This document shows positions 9,431-17,345 of a stretch of DNA of 64,000 bases, one piece after another (within the stretch, counting starts at the first letter, position 1; every line of letters starts with the position of its first letter). The stretch is from CAXKXX01 sp964059975 (GTDB taxonomy: Bacteria > Pseudomonadota > Gammaproteobacteria > Enterobacterales > Enterobacteriaceae), in assembly GCA_964059975.1 (NCBI GenBank), contig CAXKXX010000004.1, positions 74,525 to 138,524 on the forward strand. The letters are read 5' to 3'. The position numbers and the translations under genes were made by a program. The notes under the pieces were generated by a model, which was given only the letters and a program-made list of their open reading frames with translations, ran no database searches and was not told the origin of the DNA.

Positions 9431-9652
9431 ATGTGTCAATCTATTCAGTATTCTCTTAATCATTGCGAAACTGCAAAGTGTCGTAAATGGGAATCAGAAA
9501 AAATTTCGGAAAATGAAGCTGGTTTTATTGATCAAATAATTAATTTGATCAATAGCCGGCAATCCGATAAGGTGAAGTGTTACACGCACTGGTTAATGTT
9601 AGAGATTCGCGCTTTTCAGCACAAGCGCCGAAAAGCTATGCACTATAGATAA
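9431..9652 (+). CDS. hypothetical 73-residue protein
   Basis: I do not recognise this protein. The frame runs from ATG 9431 to TAA 9652. The product is hydrophilic and basic near its end (HKRRK), has four Cys (2, 12, 17, 50) and no obvious membrane segment or signal peptide. The mid-part, FIDQIINLINSRQSDK, looks helical. Codon composition (AT-rich third positions, less AT-rich first and second) looks more like the genes than the spacers, so it may be real. No strong ribosome site is visible upstream. It could be a small lineage-specific gene, or the remnant of a longer one. A 14-bp direct repeat straddles its stop codon. Confidence 0.4.
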   Translation: MCQSIQYSLNHCETAKCRKWESEKISENEAGFIDQIINLINSRQSDKVKCYTHWLMLEIRAFQHKRRKAMHYR

Positions 9653-9982
9653 TGTGAGCTAGATAATGTGACCTACAACTGATCGCATCTCTTGTTCGTA
9701 TGCAACTAGATTATAATTTGTTCGTATGCAACTAGATTATAATAATGAGCAGGAAGCTAAACTAATAAGACATGAAATTCAAAATAAATAAGGGCCATCA
9801 TAGGATTTAACGCTTTTATTTTATGATACGGGTTAACTTAATTATTAGTATCGCTTGATATTCTGGGTACTCTAAGCAATCTATAGAGCCCGTAAAAAGA
9901 GATCCTAAATGTTTCGTGCTATAATAGCTTCTATAATTAATGCGCTAGTTCATAAAGATTATTATTACACCTCGGGTACGAG
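9653..9982. other. spacer before ffh
   Basis: Short spacer holding two tandem duplications: a 14-bp period at 9646-9671 and a 26-bp period at 9692-9743. No gene is supported. Confidence 0.6.
9692..9743. repeat. perfect tandem duplication, period 26
   Basis: Two identical adjacent copies of a 26-bp unit that begins TTGTTCGTATGCAACT and ends TTATAAT (9692-9717 and 9718-9743). Perfect identity suggests a recent slippage-type duplication. Two other duplications in the window (39666 and 59992) have the same period. Confidence 0.9.
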
Positions 9983-11350
9983 ATGATGTTTAAAAATTTA
10001 ACTGATCGACTATCACGCACACTACGCAGTATTAGCGGACAGGGACGGCTTACCGAAGAAAATATCAAGAAAATTTTGCGCGAAGTACGTATGGCTTTAC
10101 TAGAAGCAGACGTTGCATTACCGGTTATTCGTGATTTTATTAATCATGTTAAAGTAAAAGCGATAGGGAATAAAATCAACAGCAGTCTAACTCCGGGTCA
10201 AGAATTTATAAAAATCGTCAAATGCGAACTTATTGCAACAATGGGCGAAGCGAATACCGAATTGAATTTCGCGGTGCAGCCACCAGCGGTAATATTAATA
10301 GTAGGTCTACAAGGAACGGGTAAAACTACTAGCGTAGTCAAGCTTGGAAAGTTTTTAAAAGAAAAATATAAAAAGAAAGTGCTTCTAGTATCTGCAGATG
10401 TTTATCGCCCTGCGGCGATGAAGCAATTGGAAATACTGGCAAAAAGCGTTAGTATCGATTTTTTCTGTGCTAAGGTTACAGAAAAACCCCTTGATATCGT
10501 AAAATGCGCACTAAACCAGGCAAAGTTACAGTTTTACGACGAGCTTATCGTCGACACGGCGGGGCGCTCACATACTAACGAAGCAATGATGCACGAAATT
10601 AAGCGCATACATTCAGCCCTCAATCCGATAGAAACACTCCTTGTGCTTGACGCTATGACCGGTCAGGATGCCGTAAATACCTCGGTAGCCTTTAGTAAAG
10701 CGCTGCCTCTGACGGGAGTAATATTAACAAAAGTTGATAGCGACGCTCGCGGTGGTGCAGCGCTTTCTGTTCGTCATATCACTGGAAAACCAATCAAGTT
10801 CCTCGGAACTGGTGAAAAAAATAATGCATTTGAACCATTTAACCCGCATGGAATAGCAGCGCGAATCCTAGGAATGGACGACATGCTATCCTTGATCAAA
10901 GATATCGAGCGTAAATTTGATCATAAACAAGCAGAAAAACTAACTAGTAAGCTGAAAAAGGGGGATAGATTTGATTTGACAGACTTTTTGCAACAACTCA
11001 AGCAGATGCACAGTATAGGCGGAATAACTGGCATGATGAGTAAACTACCCTCTATGACTCAGCTACCGGGAAACATAAGGTTGCATGCGGACAACAAAGT
11101 TTTGGTGCGGATGGAAGCGATTATTAACTCAATGACATTAAAAGAGCGGGCTAATCCGGAAATTATCAAAGGTTCTCGAAAGCGCCGGATCGCAATGGGC
11201 TCCGGAATATCGGTACAGGATGTTAATCGCCTACTCAAGCAATTTGATGAAATGCAACGTATGATGAAAAAGATGAAAAAAATCGGATTTGAAAAGATGA
11301 TGCGTACCATGAAAGGTATGACAATGCGGAGTTTTTCTATTGATAGATAG
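9983..11350 (+). CDS. ffh: signal recognition particle protein Ffh
   Basis: GTPase of the signal recognition particle; with 4.5S RNA (ffs, also in this window) it binds signal sequences at the ribosome and delivers membrane proteins to FtsY. The 455 residues match E. coli Ffh (453 aa): N domain (LREVRMALLEADVALP), G domain with GLQGTGKT (108-115), DTAGR (191-195) and TKVD, and a methionine-rich M domain with the RNA-binding stretch IKGSRKRRIAMGSG. It begins with two Met codons; the second (9986) matches the E. coli start, so either may be used. A perfect Chi octamer lies on the minus strand at 10280-10287. Confidence 0.97.
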   Translation: MMFKNLTDRLSRTLRSISGQGRLTEENIKKILREVRMALLEADVALPVIRDFINHVKVKAIGNKINSSLTPGQEFIKIVKCELIATMGEANTELNFAVQPPAVILIVGLQGTGKTTSVVKLGKFLKEKYKKKVLLVSADVYRPAAMKQLEILAKSVSIDFFCAKVTEKPLDIVKCALNQAKLQFYDELIVDTAGRSHTNEAMMHEIKRIHSALNPIETLLVLDAMTGQDAVNTSVAFSKALPLTGVILTKVDSDARGGAALSVRHITGKPIKFLGTGEKNNAFEPFNPHGIAARILGMDDMLSLIKDIERKFDHKQAEKLTSKLKKGDRFDLTDFLQQLKQMHSIGGITGMMSKLPSMTQLPGNIRLHADNKVLVRMEAIINSMTLKERANPEIIKGSRKRRIAMGSGISVQDVNRLLKQFDEMQRMMKKMKKIGFEKMMRTMKGMTMRSFSIDR

Positions 11351-11559
11351 AGAAACTCCGATAACACCGAGTAACTTTAGCACCAATCGCTCGCTCTAAA
11401 AGCCGATAAAAATACAGATCCGTACAGTATTTTAATAGCTATTTAGTCTTTCAGTGGATTTTAGAGCAAAAATGATTGGACCTTTTCGGTTTTATATTTT
11501 AACCGGAATCTGCCCTTCAATAAAATCTACCTAATTTTTTTTAATTATAGGGGGACGTT

Positions 11560-11808
11560 ATGGTAACTATACGTTTAGCGCGTGGGGGCACAAAAAATCG
11601 CCCATTCTATCAGGTAGTAGTAGTCGATAATCGCAATCCAAGGGATGGGCGCTTTATTGAACGCGTAGGGTTTTTTAATCCAATTGCCACCGGTCAAGCC
11701 AAAACCTTACATCTGGATATGAAACGTATTGAATATTGGATAAGGAACGGAGCAGCTGCCTCTAATCGTGTTCATAAACTAATCAAAGACGTTAGTAAAG
11801 CAGCGTAA
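11560..11808 (+). CDS. rpsP: 30S ribosomal protein S16
   Basis: Small-subunit protein needed for 30S assembly. The 82 residues match the E. coli length exactly; MVTIRLARGG, RPFYQVVVVD and GRFIERVGFFNP are family hallmarks. A strong ribosome site (GGGGGA) precedes the ATG. It is the first gene of the conserved rpsP-rimM-trmD-rplS operon. Confidence 0.98.
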   Translation: MVTIRLARGGTKNRPFYQVVVVDNRNPRDGRFIERVGFFNPIATGQAKTLHLDMKRIEYWIRNGAAASNRVHKLIKDVSKAA

Positions 11809-11835
11809 TTTATGAGATTTCTTTAATGAAAGAAA

Positions 11836-12375
11836 ATGAAACGAAAAGTCCCTAAACGACCTATTGTAATGGGTAAAATAGGGTCTACCTACGGAACGCG
11901 TGGCTGGATTAGAGTGTTTTCATCTACAGAAATTCCTGAAAGCATTTTCAACTATCAGCCCTGGCTGATCCAAACAAAATCAGGGCAGCGACAGCTGATT
12001 AACACAGAACACTGGAAGCCTCACAGTAAGTATTTGATTGCTAAAATCAAAGGTGTTGATGATAAAAACGCAGCACATTTTCTGACTCATTGTGAGATCA
12101 TTATTGATTCAGATAAATTACCCCTTCTAGAAGAAGACAATTATTACTGGAAAGATCTTCTGGGATCTCAAGTAGTTACTATTATTGGCTATAAACTAGG
12201 TGAAGTTATCGATATAATGGAAACTGGATCTAACGACGTCATAGTCGTTAGATCTAATCTTAAAGACGCTTTCGGTATTAAAGAGCGGCTTATTCCATTT
12301 ATTCTCGGTCAAGTGATCACAGGAATCGATCTCACGGCGCGAGCAATTACGGTAAATTGGGACCCCAGCTTTTGA
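11836..12375 (+). CDS. rimM: ribosome maturation factor RimM
   Basis: Binds S19 and helps mature the head of the 30S subunit. The 179 residues (182 in E. coli) show GKIGSTYGTRGWIRVFSSTE in the N-terminal domain and YYWKDLLGSQV plus METGSNDV in the PRC-barrel domain. It follows rpsP by 27 bases. The ribosome site is weak, which suggests translation coupled to, or lower than, that of rpsP. An 11-bp inverted repeat with a 6-nt loop (12227-12254) lies inside the coding sequence. Confidence 0.97.
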   Translation: MKRKVPKRPIVMGKIGSTYGTRGWIRVFSSTEIPESIFNYQPWLIQTKSGQRQLINTEHWKPHSKYLIAKIKGVDDKNAAHFLTHCEIIIDSDKLPLLEEDNYYWKDLLGSQVVTIIGYKLGEVIDIMETGSNDVIVVRSNLKDAFGIKERLIPFILGQVITGIDLTARAITVNWDPSF

Positions 12376-12430
12376 CGGCAAGATCACAAGGTCAACACAA
12401 GTAAAATAACAGCATGGGGGCGATCACTTA

Positions 12431-13177
12431 GTGTTTATTGGCATTGTCAGTCTTTTTCCAGAAATGTTCCGAGCAATCACCGATTATGGAGTGACCGGAC
12501 GAGCAGTAAAGCGAGGTCTCATGAGATTACAGTTCTGGAATCCACGTGACTTTACTTATAATAGGCACCATACTGTTGACGATCGTCCTTATGGTGGCGG
12601 TCCCGGAATGGTGATGATGATGCAACCTTTATGGGAAGCTATTGATGCAGCAAAAATAGTGACTGGAAGGAATGTAAAAACGATTTATCTATCCCCTCAA
12701 GGGCAAACTTTAGATCACAAAAGTGTGCGTGAATTGACTGCTAATAAGCAAATTATTCTGGTTTGTGGTCGTTATGAGGGGATAGATGAACGCCTTATCC
12801 AAACTAAAATTGATGAAGAATGGTCAATCGGTGACTACGTGCTCAGTGGGGGCGAGCTACCAGCAATGGCCCTACTCGATTCAATTGTCCGCTTCATACC
12901 GGGTGCGCTCGGACGTGAGGAGTCGGCAAGGGAAGACTCTTTCTCTTACGGATTGCTAGAGTGCCCGCACTACACTCGCCCAAAAGTTCTAGCGGGCATG
13001 CAAGTTCCATCAGTTCTACTTTCTGGGAACCATGCCAATATACGTCGCTGGAGATTAAAACAGTCCCTGGGCCGCACTTGGATTAGACGACCCGAGCTTC
13101 TAAAAGATCTAGCTCTGACTAATGAGCAAGAAGCGTTACTGGCTGAGTTTCAAGTAGAACATTCAGACAGGCAATAA
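12431..13177 (+). CDS. trmD: tRNA (guanine37-N1)-methyltransferase
   Basis: Methylates G37 next to the anticodon in tRNAs that read CNN codons and so prevents frameshifting. The 248 residues (255 in E. coli) carry the SPOUT/trefoil-knot signatures PYGGGPGMVM (53-62), LVCGRYEGIDERL (110-122) and IGDYVLSGGE, and the catalytic Asp at 169. The start is GTG at 12431 with a GGGGGCGAT stretch upstream; its product begins FIGIVSLFPEMF as in the family. It is the third gene of the operon, 55 bases after rimM. Confidence 0.97.
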   Translation: MFIGIVSLFPEMFRAITDYGVTGRAVKRGLMRLQFWNPRDFTYNRHHTVDDRPYGGGPGMVMMMQPLWEAIDAAKIVTGRNVKTIYLSPQGQTLDHKSVRELTANKQIILVCGRYEGIDERLIQTKIDEEWSIGDYVLSGGELPAMALLDSIVRFIPGALGREESAREDSFSYGLLECPHYTRPKVLAGMQVPSVLLSGNHANIRRWRLKQSLGRTWIRRPELLKDLALTNEQEALLAEFQVEHSDRQ

Positions 13178-13245
13178 AATATGCAATAGGTGTCTGGCAT
13201 TAGGCGCAAAACGATATATCAGTTATCTAGGGTAAGGGATACATT

Positions 13246-13593
13246 ATGAGCAATATTATTCAGCAACTTGAACAAGAGCAAATGAAACAAGACACACCCT
13301 CGTTCCGGCCCGGAGATTCCGTAGAAGTTAAAGCATGGGTCGTCGAAGGTAGTAAAAAACGGCTACAGGCATTCGAGGGTGTAGTTATTGCTATGTGCAA
13401 CCGCGGTCTAAATTCCGCATTTACTGTTCGTAAGATTTCTAATGGAGAAGGTGTTGAGCGGGTATTTCAAGCTCATTCTCCAATAATCGATAGCATTACT
13501 GTTAAGCGGCGAGGCGCTGTGCGGAAAGCAAAACTATACTACCTACGCAAACGCTACGGTAAGGCAGCTCGCATCAAGGAGCGCCTTAATTAA
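13246..13593 (+). CDS. rplS: 50S ribosomal protein L19
   Basis: Large-subunit protein at the 30S-50S interface. The 115 residues equal the E. coli length and follow it throughout (FRPGDSVEVKAWVVEG, FTVRKISNGEGVERVF, KLYYLRKRYGKAARIKER). AAGGGA precedes the ATG. It is the last gene of the rpsP operon, 68 bases after trmD. The long hairpin at 13757 is the nearest candidate end signal. Confidence 0.98.
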   Translation: MSNIIQQLEQEQMKQDTPSFRPGDSVEVKAWVVEGSKKRLQAFEGVVIAMCNRGLNSAFTVRKISNGEGVERVFQAHSPIIDSITVKRRGAVRKAKLYYLRKRYGKAARIKERLN

Positions 13594-13756
13594 GGTATTC
13601 CCTACTAAAGTGGTACATAAAGAAATAAAAATGACCTTTGGCCTAACTTTTATTAAACCACCCCACTTCATCGCATTTTAAAGAAAACCAGATAAGTGCC
13701 ATTTCCTCCCTCTCACACCATTGCTTATCTCTTTCCACACATAAAAATTAAGGAAA

Positions 13757-13811
13757 ATCCTGATATAGCATCCCGTATCGCAGCATCTGATACGGGATGC
13801 TATATCAGGAT
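13757..13811. repeat. long perfect hairpin behind rplS
   Basis: Perfect 23-bp inverted repeat (arms 13757-13779 and 13789-13811) with a 9-nt loop, 163 bases after the rplS stop. The stem contains ATAGCATCCCGTATC and its complement. No T-run follows the right arm. A transcription end or mRNA 3' stabiliser of the rpsP operon is possible; the length and perfection are unusual for an intrinsic terminator. Confidence 0.8.
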
Positions 13812-15093
13812 AAATATTTACTATAAAATACACCCCAGTCATGAGAGACTGGCTCGTACTTTTTAGAATAAATACGATTAAATAAAAATTTGCATCTCCC
13901 CAGATAAATATCTGATGTTAATACACCATATAAAAAGCATCCTTACCTAAAATGTAAAGATAATGAGCAATGGGTGTAATCTTTAGACCACTATAACTTA
14001 GTATCATGAGATCACTATTATTAGGCAAAAGCACTGATTATTTTCCATTGTATTTTACTGTATAAGCCATGGGGAGGATGTTAATAGGACATTAATTGAT
14101 CACTAAGCTCAGAATATATGATCTTCTTGCTAGATAAAATTTTATTGAAAGATAATGAATACTTCATTTGAATCCCTTAAACTTACAATAAAAATCTTGG
14201 GACATTATATTGCACAGTAGTAGTATTTATTTAGATCAATAGTAACACTTTTTAAAATTTTATAGAAGGCATGAATAATATAATTTGTTAACCCCTGAAA
14301 AATCAATTGATTTAAAACATATAAATAAGTAATTATTGAATAATAATGTGGCACCATGAGATTAAGTGACAAAGCCGACCATAAAATCTTTCTTTAGCTT
14401 AGCCGACTTACTTAGGGTAAAGACTTATCTTGATATAAAACTATCATGAACGTTATTAATGCGGTTATTCTAGAAAAAACTTTGACTTATCTTTCATCGA
14501 TCTCGATCCATCATAGGTTGCCTTTATAATGAAAACGATCCTATCGTACGCTGAATTCATAGGTGGTGCTCTAGTTCTGATAGCGTATATTTTCTAAGTA
14601 ACTAAATCATTCATAAAATTTATTAACTAATAGTTAAATATCAAAATAATACGACAAAAATTTTTTATAATACATTCTGTATATAGATTACTAATAATAT
14701 GACTATGATAATTATTACTCATAATATCAACTCACTTTAGTAATAAAAAGGATAGGCGAATTCAGTCGAATAAAATTATTTGTTAAATATTCTTATAATT
14801 AACTTACCTTCGATAATAAATAATGAATTACGAATTTTTCGTGAACACTACGTTCAATTTTTACTGATAATTACAATTAAGCATATCTAAATTAGAATTT
14901 TTCTTCTACATATTTTTATATTTTAAATAATTATCTTCGATTCAGAAAAATTTTATGATTAATTAATGCTTTATAAATATTTCAGTATTTTTAGATATTA
15001 ATATTTTAATTATATTAATAAGGAGTATTTCTTTATATATTTTATATTTAAATATTAATAAAGAATCGTAAGCTAAAATACAATAATACTCAA

Positions 15094-15120
15094 TTTTTCA
15101 TTTTCACAAAAAATGAAAAA
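15094..15120. promoter_or_regulatory. AT-rich hairpin in the aroF leader
   Basis: Perfect 11-bp arms TTTTTCATTTT (15094-15104) and AAAATGAAAAA (15110-15120) with a 5-nt loop, ending 23 bases before the aroF ATG. No TyrR box (TGTAAA-N6-TTTACA) is visible, although E. coli aroF-tyrA is repressed through such boxes. A regulatory role is inference. Confidence 0.4.
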
Positions 15121-15143
15121 CAGAAGAATATAGGAATAAAATA

Positions 15144-16217
15144 ATGAAAAAAGATGGGCTTAATCATATACATATTTGCCGGGAACAGGTGTTGATTACC
15201 CCAAAAGCACTGAAGAAAAAATTTCCACTTAGTAACAATGATGGAAATAAAGTTGCTAGCGCACGAAAAGTCATCGCTAATATTTTACAGAAGCGCGATC
15301 ATCGGCTACTGGTGGTATGCGGTCCTTGCTCTATACACGATCCCGATTCGGCGCTAGATTATGCCCGCCATTTAAAGGCTCTAGCATCTGAATTAAATAA
15401 CCATCTCTTTATCGTTATGCGTGTATATTTTGAGAAACCACGAACTACTCTTGGTTGGAAGGGGTTAATTAATGATCCGCATATGGACGGTTCATTTGAT
15501 GTTGAAGGTGGTTTGCATTTAGCAAGGAAATTGTTATTAGCTTTAGTAGAGATCGGGCTACCGCTAGCGACCGAAGCCCTAGATCCGAACAGTCCACGCT
15601 ACCTTGGAGATTTATTCAGCTGGTCAGCGATTGGTGCTCGAACCACCGAGTCACAGACGCATCGTGAAATGGCTTCAGGTCTCTTAATGCCAGTCGGATT
15701 CAAAAATGGAACTGACGGCAATCTAAATGCTGCAATCAATGCTATACGGGTTGCTGCTATGCCACACCGATTTGTAGGGATTAACCAATCGGGAAAAGTA
15801 TGTTTATTAAAAACCCATGGTAATCCGGATGGACATGTGATCTTGCGTGGTGGAAGAACACCAAACTACAGTGCTAAAGACGTCGCTTCTAGTGAAAAAC
15901 AGATGCAAAATGCAGGAATTTATCCATCTTTAATGATAGATTGCAATCATGGTAACTCAAATAAAAATTTTCGTCGTCAATGGACGGTGGCTGAATCGGC
16001 AGTCCAGCAGATCAAGGTAGGCAACCGATCAATTACTGGAATTATGCTAGAAAGCCACCTAAATGAAGGTAATCAGTCTTCAGAACAACCGCGTGGACGC
16101 ATGCGCTATGGTATTTCAGTCACCGACGCCTGTATTAGCTGGGAAAGCACTGAAGCCCTACTCCGTCACATGCATAAGGAACTGAGTACCGTGCTAACCA
16201 CTCGAATTGGAGAATAA
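15144..16217 (+). CDS. aroF: DAHP synthase, tyrosine-type
   Basis: Condenses phosphoenolpyruvate and erythrose 4-phosphate, the first committed step to chorismate. The 357 residues align without gaps over at least the first 170 with E. coli AroF (356 aa) and resemble it more than AroG or AroH; it is also directly in front of tyrA, as in E. coli. Conserved blocks include VVCGPCSIHDP (58-68, metal-ligand Cys61), KPRTTLGWKGLINDP and ATEALDPNSP. Two positions tied to tyrosine feedback in E. coli AroF differ: residue 8 is His (Asn in E. coli) and residue 152 is Arg (Gln in E. coli); Pro148 is kept. The enzyme may therefore be less feedback-inhibited. The tyrA start follows six bases after the stop. 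Confidence 0.96.
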   Translation: MKKDGLNHIHICREQVLITPKALKKKFPLSNNDGNKVASARKVIANILQKRDHRLLVVCGPCSIHDPDSALDYARHLKALASELNNHLFIVMRVYFEKPRTTLGWKGLINDPHMDGSFDVEGGLHLARKLLLALVEIGLPLATEALDPNSPRYLGDLFSWSAIGARTTESQTHREMASGLLMPVGFKNGTDGNLNAAINAIRVAAMPHRFVGINQSGKVCLLKTHGNPDGHVILRGGRTPNYSAKDVASSEKQMQNAGIYPSLMIDCNHGNSNKNFRRQWTVAESAVQQIKVGNRSITGIMLESHLNEGNQSSEQPRGRMRYGISVTDACISWESTEALLRHMHKELSTVLTTRIGE

Positions 16218-16223
16218 AGAGCT

Positions 16224-17345
16224 ATGTTATCTGAATTAACCGATTTGCGTGATCAAATTGACGAGGTAGATAAATTTTTATTGAAGATTTTAGCTAAACG
16301 CCTGAATCTAGTAACGAAAATCGGTAAACTAAAAAATATTCATGGACTACCAATATATATTGCTAAGCGAGAGGCAAAGATATTAAAAGCGAGACGAAAA
16401 GAGGCGAAAATGCTTGGTGTGTCACCGGATCTAATCGATGATTTATTACGTCGGATAATGCGTGAGTCACTTTTTACTGAACATAAAAAAGGCTTTAAAA
16501 CTCTATGTCCTGAGCTTCATTCCATCGTTATTATCGGTGGAAATGGTAAGATGGGACAATTATTTAAGCACTTGCTGACTTTATCAGGCTATCAAGTAAA
16601 GGTTCTAGATATAGAGGATTGGTCGCGAGCAGAGCAGCTGTTAAAAAATGTCGGCTTGGTAATCGTTAGTGTACCACCTTATAGTACTGACCAGGTGATT
16701 ACTCAGATACCTCCTTTACCGGACGATTGTATTTTGATGGATCTTACGTCGATAAAAAATCGACCTCTGAAATCCATGCTAGCGATACATAGAGGCCCAG
16801 TTCTTGGGCTACATCCAATGTTCGAACCAAACATACACTGTATCTCTAAGCAAGTCATAGCATATTGCGATGGACGTTATCCGGAGGATTATCAGTGGTT
16901 ATTAGAGCAGATAAAACTATGGGGCGTACGATTGCGTCGTGTCAATGCGGATGAGCATGATCAGAACATAGTATTTATTCAAGTATTGCATCACTTTATC
17001 ACTTTTGCCCACGGTTTGCATTTGGTAGAAGAAGATGCAAAATTAGACCAAATTCTTTCACTTACTTCACCGATGCATCGACTACAGTTCATGATGATAG
17101 CCCAATTCTTCGCCGGCGATCCACGGCTCTGTTCCGACATCATTGTGTCCTTAAAAGAATACCTTGTGCCTATTAAAAGCTATTACCACCACTTTGGTGA
17201 AGTGATAAAGTTTTTGGAAAATAGCGACAAGAAAATTTTTATTAAAACTTTTAAAAAAGTATCGCATTGGTTTGGCGCGCATAAACGGCGTCTCTTGATA
17301 GAGGGCGACAGACTACTAAGACATGCCAATGATAGTTATAAGTAG
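16224..17345 (+). CDS. tyrA: chorismate mutase / prephenate dehydrogenase
   Basis: Bifunctional enzyme making 4-hydroxyphenylpyruvate, the tyrosine precursor, from chorismate. The 373 residues align without gaps to E. coli TyrA (373 aa) over at least the first 320. The N-terminal mutase domain keeps Arg9, Arg26, Lys37, Arg49 and Glu50. The dehydrogenase part has the dinucleotide motif GGNGKMG (105-111) and GLHPMF with His197. One change stands out: the Arg at 294 of E. coli, linked to prephenate binding, is Gln here (MIAQFF), while Arg286 is kept. Mutase function looks intact; dehydrogenase function may be weakened. It forms an operon with aroF. PheA, which flanks it in E. coli, is missing. 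Confidence 0.95.
   Translation: MLSELTDLRDQIDEVDKFLLKILAKRLNLVTKIGKLKNIHGLPIYIAKREAKILKARRKEAKMLGVSPDLIDDLLRRIMRESLFTEHKKGFKTLCPELHSIVIIGGNGKMGQLFKHLLTLSGYQVKVLDIEDWSRAEQLLKNVGLVIVSVPPYSTDQVITQIPPLPDDCILMDLTSIKNRPLKSMLAIHRGPVLGLHPMFEPNIHCISKQVIAYCDGRYPEDYQWLLEQIKLWGVRLRRVNADEHDQNIVFIQVLHHFITFAHGLHLVEEDAKLDQILSLTSPMHRLQFMMIAQFFAGDPRLCSDIIVSLKEYLVPIKSYYHHFGEVIKFLENSDKKIFIKTFKKVSHWFGAHKRRLLIEGDRLLRHANDSYK

Larger units (their letters stand above)
13594..15143. other. spacer rplS-aroF
   Basis: About 1.5 kb without a supported gene; increasingly AT-rich towards aroF. E. coli has yfiB, yfiN and yfiR here, none recognisable. It contains the 23-bp hairpin at 13757-13811 and a small AT-rich hairpin just before aroF. 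Confidence 0.6.

Noticed and set aside
14057..14070. TACTGTATAAGC-type half LexA sites (also near 18510 and 42820)
   Set aside because: They lack the second half ACAG at the right distance, so they are not SOS boxes.
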